This document shows, piece after piece, positions 60,326 to 64,000 of a DNA stretch of 64,000 nt. Origin of the DNA: Streptomyces sp. Mut1. Lineage in GTDB: Bacteria > Actinomycetota > Actinomycetes > Streptomycetales > Streptomycetaceae. The position numbers were made by a program, and so were the translations under genes. Numbering within the stretch: position 1 is the stretch's first letter; each line of letters starts with the position of its first letter. The notes beneath the pieces were generated by a model. That model ran no database searches. It had not been told where the DNA came from and worked only from the letters and a program-made list of their open reading frames with translations. The DNA lies in the NCBI RefSeq assembly GCF_030719295.1, contig NZ_CP120997.1, forward strand, positions 5,219,501 through 5,283,500, given 5' to 3'.

Positions 60326-61134
60326 CCAGCACCGGCACGGCCCGGCGGAGCAGCGGCGCCGAACAGCTCGGCTTCGGCGTCCCCGGCTACGCGCACCCGC
60401 TGCTCGCGACGGCCGAGTGGGCCGAGCTCACGCGCCCCGGAACGCCGCTGCACTGGGCTGTCCTCAACGTCGACAACGGCCCCGGCAGCCGGCCCGACCC
60501 GCACTGCCTGGAGGCGGCGGGCCGGTTCCGCAACGCCCGCGCGCCGCGCGGCGGTGAGCCGCCCGACACCGTGCGGGCGGCGGGCGGGCGGCTGCTCGGG
60601 CGGCTCGACCTCGCGCACGGCCGGCGGCCCTTCACGGAACTGCTCGCGGACGCCCGGTCGTTCCTGGAGTGGTACCGCGTGGACGGCTTCTACCTCGACC
60701 GCTGTCCGGTCGACCGCGCCGATCTGCCGGCCGTCCGCCGCCTCGCCGGGACCCTCAGGGCCTTCCTCACGGACGCGGACGGCCCCCTCGTGCTCGGACA
60801 CGACACCCACCCGTACCCCGGCTACGCGGAGGCCGCCGACCAGCTCGTCACCTTCCGCGGCGCGTGGAGCGACTACCGCTGGTCGCAGGTGGCGGAGTGG
60901 ACCGCCGCTTATCCGCCCGGCCGGTTCGCCCACTTCGTCCACGGCGTCCCGCGCACCCACCTGGAGGAGGCCATGCGCATCGCCCGCTGGCAGGGAGCCG
61001 GGACGATCTTCTTCACCGACCGCGGCGGGCAGTCGGAATCCGGACGCGGGCGCGGACAAAGCGACCCATTCGCGGCACTGCCCAGTTACTGGGACGAAAT
61101 TGTCTCGCGGATCGGACTCGGTATCTCGGAATGA
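60313..61134 (+). CDS. Spherulin-4-like (GH135-type) glycoside hydrolase
   Basis: 273 residues from GTG 60313 (GGAGG close upstream), overlapping the epimerase gene by 13 nt. Spherulation-specific family 4 features: FGVPGYAHPLLATAEW, WAVLNVDNGPGS, FLEWYRVDGFYLDRCP, LVLGHDTHPYPGY and a C-terminal WQGAGTIFFTDRG. In the fungal member Sph3 this fold cleaves galactosaminogalactan. The segment usually ending in FFDE reads FYLDR here, keeping the Asp but not the next Glu. No signal peptide is visible, so it may act inside the cell or leave by another route. Confidence 0.85.
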   Translation: MPYLTSTGTARRSSGAEQLGFGVPGYAHPLLATAEWAELTRPGTPLHWAVLNVDNGPGSRPDPHCLEAAGRFRNARAPRGGEPPDTVRAAGGRLLGRLDLAHGRRPFTELLADARSFLEWYRVDGFYLDRCPVDRADLPAVRRLAGTLRAFLTDADGPLVLGHDTHPYPGYAEAADQLVTFRGAWSDYRWSQVAEWTAAYPPGRFAHFVHGVPRTHLEEAMRIARWQGAGTIFFTDRGGQSESGRGRGQSDPFAALPSYWDEIVSRIGLGISE

Positions 61135-61219
61135 GAGGGGGCGTGGCAGTGTTACCGCAAGAACAACCGTACGTAGTCGAAGTACGTAGAAACCGACCAC
61201 CTGCATTGTTGAGGTTCCT

Positions 61220-62398
61220 GTGTCGCTGCCACCCCTGGTCGAGCCAGCTGCTGAGCTCACCGTCGACGAGGTCCGCAGGTACTCCCGCCACCTGATCATC
61301 CCGGATGTCGGGATGGACGGGCAGAAGCGGCTGAAGAACGCGAAGGTGCTCTGTGTCGGCGCCGGGGGCCTCGGCTCGCCGGCCCTGATGTACATGGCCG
61401 CCGCCGGTGTCGGCACGCTCGGCATCGTGGAGTTCGACGAGGTCGACGAGTCGAACCTGCAGCGCCAGGTCATCCACAGCCAGGGTGACATCGGCAAGTC
61501 CAAGGCGCTGTCGGCCAAGGAGACCGTGCAGGGAATCAACCCCCTGGTCAACGTGGTCCTTCACGAGGAGCGGCTCGAAGCCGACAACGTGATGGACATC
61601 TTCTCCCAGTACGACCTGATCGTGGACGGCACGGACAACTTCGCCACCCGCTATCTCGTCAACGACGCCGCGGTCCTGCTGAACAAGCCCTACATCTGGG
61701 GTTCGATCTACCGCTTCGACGGCCAGGCGTCCGTGTTCTGGTCCGAGCACGGACCCTGCTACCGCTGCCTGTACCCGGAGCCGCCCCCGCCGGGCATGGT
61801 TCCGTCCTGCGCCGAGGGCGGCGTCCTCGGCGTGCTCTGCGCCTCCATCGGCTCCATCCAGGTCAACGAGGCCATCAAGCTGCTCGCCGGCATCGGCGAC
61901 CCGCTGGTCGGCCGGCTGATGATCTACGACGCCCTGGAGATGCAGTACCGCCAGGTCAAGGTCCGCAAGGACCCCGACTGCGCGGTCTGCGGCGAGAACC
62001 CCACCGTCACCGAGCTCATCGACTACGAGGCCTTCTGCGGCGTCGTGTCCGAGGAGGCCCAGGAGGCGGCTGCCGGTTCCACGATCACTCCGAAGCAGCT
62101 CAAGGAGTGGATCGACGCCGACGAGAAGATCGAGATCATCGACGTCCGAGAGCCGAACGAGTACGAGATCGTCGCGATCCCGGGCTCCCGGCTGGTCCCG
62201 AAGAACGAGTTCCTGATGGGCAACGCCCTCCAGGACCTCCCGCAGGACCGGCGCATCGTCCTGAACTGCAAGACGGGTGTCCGCAGTGCGGAGGTCCTCG
62301 CGGTCCTCAAGTCGGCGGGCTTCGCCGACGCGGTCCACGTGGGCGGCGGCGTGATCGGCTGGGTCAACCAGATCGAGCCCGAGAAGCCGGTCTACTAG
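61220..62398 (+). CDS. moeZ: MoeZ adenylyltransferase/sulfurtransferase
   Basis: 392 residues from the GTG at 61220. The N-terminal E1-like domain has VGAGGLGSPALMYMAAAGVG, the adenylation R/D residues (NLQRQ, DGTDNF) and zinc Cys pairs (CYRC, CAVC). A C-terminal rhodanese domain has the active Cys in NCKTGVRS. It adenylates and thiolates small ThiS/MoaD-like sulfur carriers for molybdopterin, thiamine and secondary-metabolite thio-groups. It belongs to the conserved Rv3206c-like position. Confidence 0.95.
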   Translation: MSLPPLVEPAAELTVDEVRRYSRHLIIPDVGMDGQKRLKNAKVLCVGAGGLGSPALMYMAAAGVGTLGIVEFDEVDESNLQRQVIHSQGDIGKSKALSAKETVQGINPLVNVVLHEERLEADNVMDIFSQYDLIVDGTDNFATRYLVNDAAVLLNKPYIWGSIYRFDGQASVFWSEHGPCYRCLYPEPPPPGMVPSCAEGGVLGVLCASIGSIQVNEAIKLLAGIGDPLVGRLMIYDALEMQYRQVKVRKDPDCAVCGENPTVTELIDYEAFCGVVSEEAQEAAAGSTITPKQLKEWIDADEKIEIIDVREPNEYEIVAIPGSRLVPKNEFLMGNALQDLPQDRRIVLNCKTGVRSAEVLAVLKSAGFADAVHVGGGVIGWVNQIEPEKPVY

Positions 62399-62411
62399 AA
62401 CGGCGCTTCGA

Positions 62412-62448
62412 AAGGGGGCCGGTCCGCGTCATGCGGGCCGGCCCCCTT
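62412..62448. terminator. Terminator after moeZ
   Basis: 16-bp stem (62412-62427 with 62433-62448, one G-T pair) ending in CCCCCTTCG, between convergent genes. Confidence 0.8.
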
Positions 62449-62463
62449 CGTCGTGCCCGGGGA

Positions 62464-64000
62464 CTACGAACAGGTGGTGCCGTCCGCCGGGACCTTGCCG
62501 TCCAGGAAGTACGCGTCCACGGCCGAGGTGACGCAGCTGTTGCCGCCGTAGGCGCCGTGCCCCTCGCCCTTGTTGGAGAGCAGGACGCCGACGCCCTTGC
62601 CCAGCTCGTCCGCCATCCTGCGCGCACCCTCGTACGGTGTCGCCGGGTCGCCCGTCGTCCCCACGACCAGGATCGGACCGGCTCCCGGGGCGCTCGCCTC
62701 GGGCGTGTCGTGCTCGCCCTCCACCGGCCAGCCGGAACACCAGCCGGCCGTGTCCCAGGCCAGGAACGGACCGAAGACCGGAGACAGCTTCTCGAACTCG
62801 GGCAGCAGCGCCTTCGCCTCGGCCGCCGTGGGCCTGGCCCTGCTGTCCGCGCAGGAGATGGCCCGCTGGGAGTGGCTCTCGGTGTCGTAGTGCCCGTTCT
62901 CGTCGCGGCCGTTGTACGAGTCGGCGAGTCGCAGCAGCGTGGCGCCGCTGCCGTTCTCCGCCTCGTCCAGGGCCCGGGTGAGGGTCGGCCAGCTGCTCTT
63001 GGAGTAGAGGGGGAGCACGATGCCGGTGATCGCCAGCGACTCGTTGAGCTCGCGGTCGGTGCCGGTGGGCAGCGGTTCGGCGTCGATCCGCTTCAGCAGG
63101 GCGGCGATGCGCCGCGTCGCGGCCTTCGGGTCCTGGCCGCGGTCCTTGAAGTAGTTCTCCAGCGCCCGCTGGAAGCCGGTCGCCTGGTTGCGGGCGTGCC
63201 CGGTGGTGTCCGCGGTCGGGTCGACCACCGCGTCGAAGACCGTACGCCCCACGTTCGCCGGGAAGAGGTGGGCGTAGGTGCCGCCCAGCTCGGTGCCGTA
63301 CGACATGCCGAAGTAGGTCAGCTTCCGGTCGCCGAGGACCTCGCGGACCAGGTCCATGTCGCGGGCGGCGTTCGTCGTGCCGACGTACGGGAGGACCTTG
63401 CCCGACAGGCGTGCGCAGCCGGCTCCGAAGGCGGCGCCGTCCTTCATGAACTCGGCCTGCTCGGCCGCCGTGTCCGGGGTCATGTCGACGTCCCGGTAGG
63501 CGTCCTCCTGCTCCTTGTCGTCGCGGCACCGCACCCCGGCGCTCCCGGCGACCCCGCGCGGGTCGAAGCCCACCAGGTCGTAGCGGGTGTTGAGGGTGGT
63601 GTACGAGGCGGCGGCGCGCGGCAGTATCGAGACGCCCGAGCCGCCGGGCCCGCCGAAGTTGAACAGCATGGAGCCCAGGCGCCGGCCCTTGTCGCGGGCC
63701 TCCTTGCGGACCAGGGCGATGCCGATCGTGTCGCCCCGGGGCTTCGCGTAGTCCAGCGGCACCCTTACCTCGGCGCAGCGCCACTCCGCTCCCGGGGCGC
63801 TGCCGCCCTTGGGGGCCTCGCAGCGCTTCCAGTCCAGGTGCTGGGAGGTGAGCGACGTGGGCAGGGCCGGCAGCCCGTCCGCGGCGGACGGACGGGCGGC
63901 GGACGGCGAGGCGGCCGAAGAGGCCGTGCCACCGTCCGCCGCCTTGCCCGGCTTGTCGTCCGAACCGTCCTCGCAGCCCGCGAGCACCCCCGTCAGGAGC
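62464..64000 (-). CDS. TAP-like alpha/beta-hydrolase peptidase lipoprotein, 5'-partial
   Basis: The frame runs off the window end; at least 511 residues. The visible N-terminus reads LLTGVLAGC, a lipobox, so the signal peptide is only partly present and the GTG at 63987 is not the real start. Fold and motifs match streptomycete tripeptidyl aminopeptidase/SlpD-E proteins: NFGGPGGSG, YFGMSYGTELGG (nucleophile Ser), VVGTTGDPATPYEG (Asp) and GEGHGAYG (His), with the C-terminal TAP-like domain. It is a membrane-anchored exported exopeptidase. Confidence 0.92.
   Translation of the reverse strand, partial: LLTGVLAGCEDGSDDKPGKAADGGTASSAASPSAARPSAADGLPALPTSLTSQHLDWKRCEAPKGGSAPGAEWRCAEVRVPLDYAKPRGDTIGIALVRKEARDKGRRLGSMLFNFGGPGGSGVSILPRAAASYTTLNTRYDLVGFDPRGVAGSAGVRCRDDKEQEDAYRDVDMTPDTAAEQAEFMKDGAAFGAGCARLSGKVLPYVGTTNAARDMDLVREVLGDRKLTYFGMSYGTELGGTYAHLFPANVGRTVFDAVVDPTADTTGHARNQATGFQRALENYFKDRGQDPKAATRRIAALLKRIDAEPLPTGTDRELNESLAITGIVLPLYSKSSWPTLTRALDEAENGSGATLLRLADSYNGRDENGHYDTESHSQRAISCADSRARPTAAEAKALLPEFEKLSPVFGPFLAWDTAGWCSGWPVEGEHDTPEASAPGAGPILVVGTTGDPATPYEGARRMADELGKGVGVLLSNKGEGHGAYGGNSCVTSAVDAYFLDGKVPADGTTCS

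Overview
The window is very GC-rich chromosomal DNA with strong G/C bias at third codon positions, frequent GTG/TTG starts, AGGAG-type ribosome sites and actinobacterial families (DUF3117, DUF3107, MoeZ, class F sortase, a DivIVA-domain protein, an Rv0428c-type GNAT). All of this points to a Streptomyces or close relative. No rRNA, tRNA, CRISPR array or prophage was recognised. The only mobile element seen is one IS200/IS605-type TnpB insertion.

About 1-20 kb is the more variable part. It holds a membrane-anchored protein (5'-partial), a four-gene ABC transporter/two-component operon split by the TnpB element, a secreted alpha-amylase, an SDR/TetR divergent pair, a secreted beta-helix protein with a CebR-like operator, a TetR/sugar acetyltransferase/MFS locus with two identical palindromes, a short threonyl-tRNA synthetase with an apparent Thr leader peptide and attenuator, and a class F sortase beside a repeat-rich wall-protein candidate.

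About 20-41 kb is conserved actinobacterial core. From memory its order parallels the fdx-dapC ... dapE-LOG-folP-tag-DUF3117-O-methyltransferase-sigE-rseA-htrA-tatB-mrp-MgtE/CBS-DUF1003-corA stretch of Mycobacterium tuberculosis (about Rv1177c-Rv1239c). It combines lysine/DAP synthesis, folate synthesis, DNA repair, an envelope-stress sigma/anti-sigma/HtrA set, Tat export, Fe-S assembly and Mg2+ transport. About 41-48 kb carries an MFS pump, a PHP phosphoesterase, MarC, an NYN RNase-like protein, an alpha/beta hydrolase and small conserved genes.

About 48-64 kb resembles a second conserved block (RhlE-type helicase, ferritin-like protein, small membrane protein, DUF3107, TetR, DUF3152 protease-like protein, MoeZ; compare M. 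tuberculosis Rv3206c-Rv3211). Between the DUF3152 gene and moeZ lies a tightly packed set: a PelF-like (DUF3492 plus GT4) glycosyltransferase, a polytopic membrane protein, a very small coupled ORF, a sugar-nucleotide epimerase and a spherulin-4-like (GH135-type) hydrolase. Together these look like a reduced Pel/galactosaminogalactan-type exopolysaccharide system and are the most interesting part of the window. The window ends inside a TAP-like peptidase lipoprotein.

Several genes have a TAnnnT -10 box 6-7 nt before the start codon and are probably leaderless. Perfect GC-rich hairpins mark most convergent gene ends. Locus names and cross-genome comparisons are from memory and were not searched.
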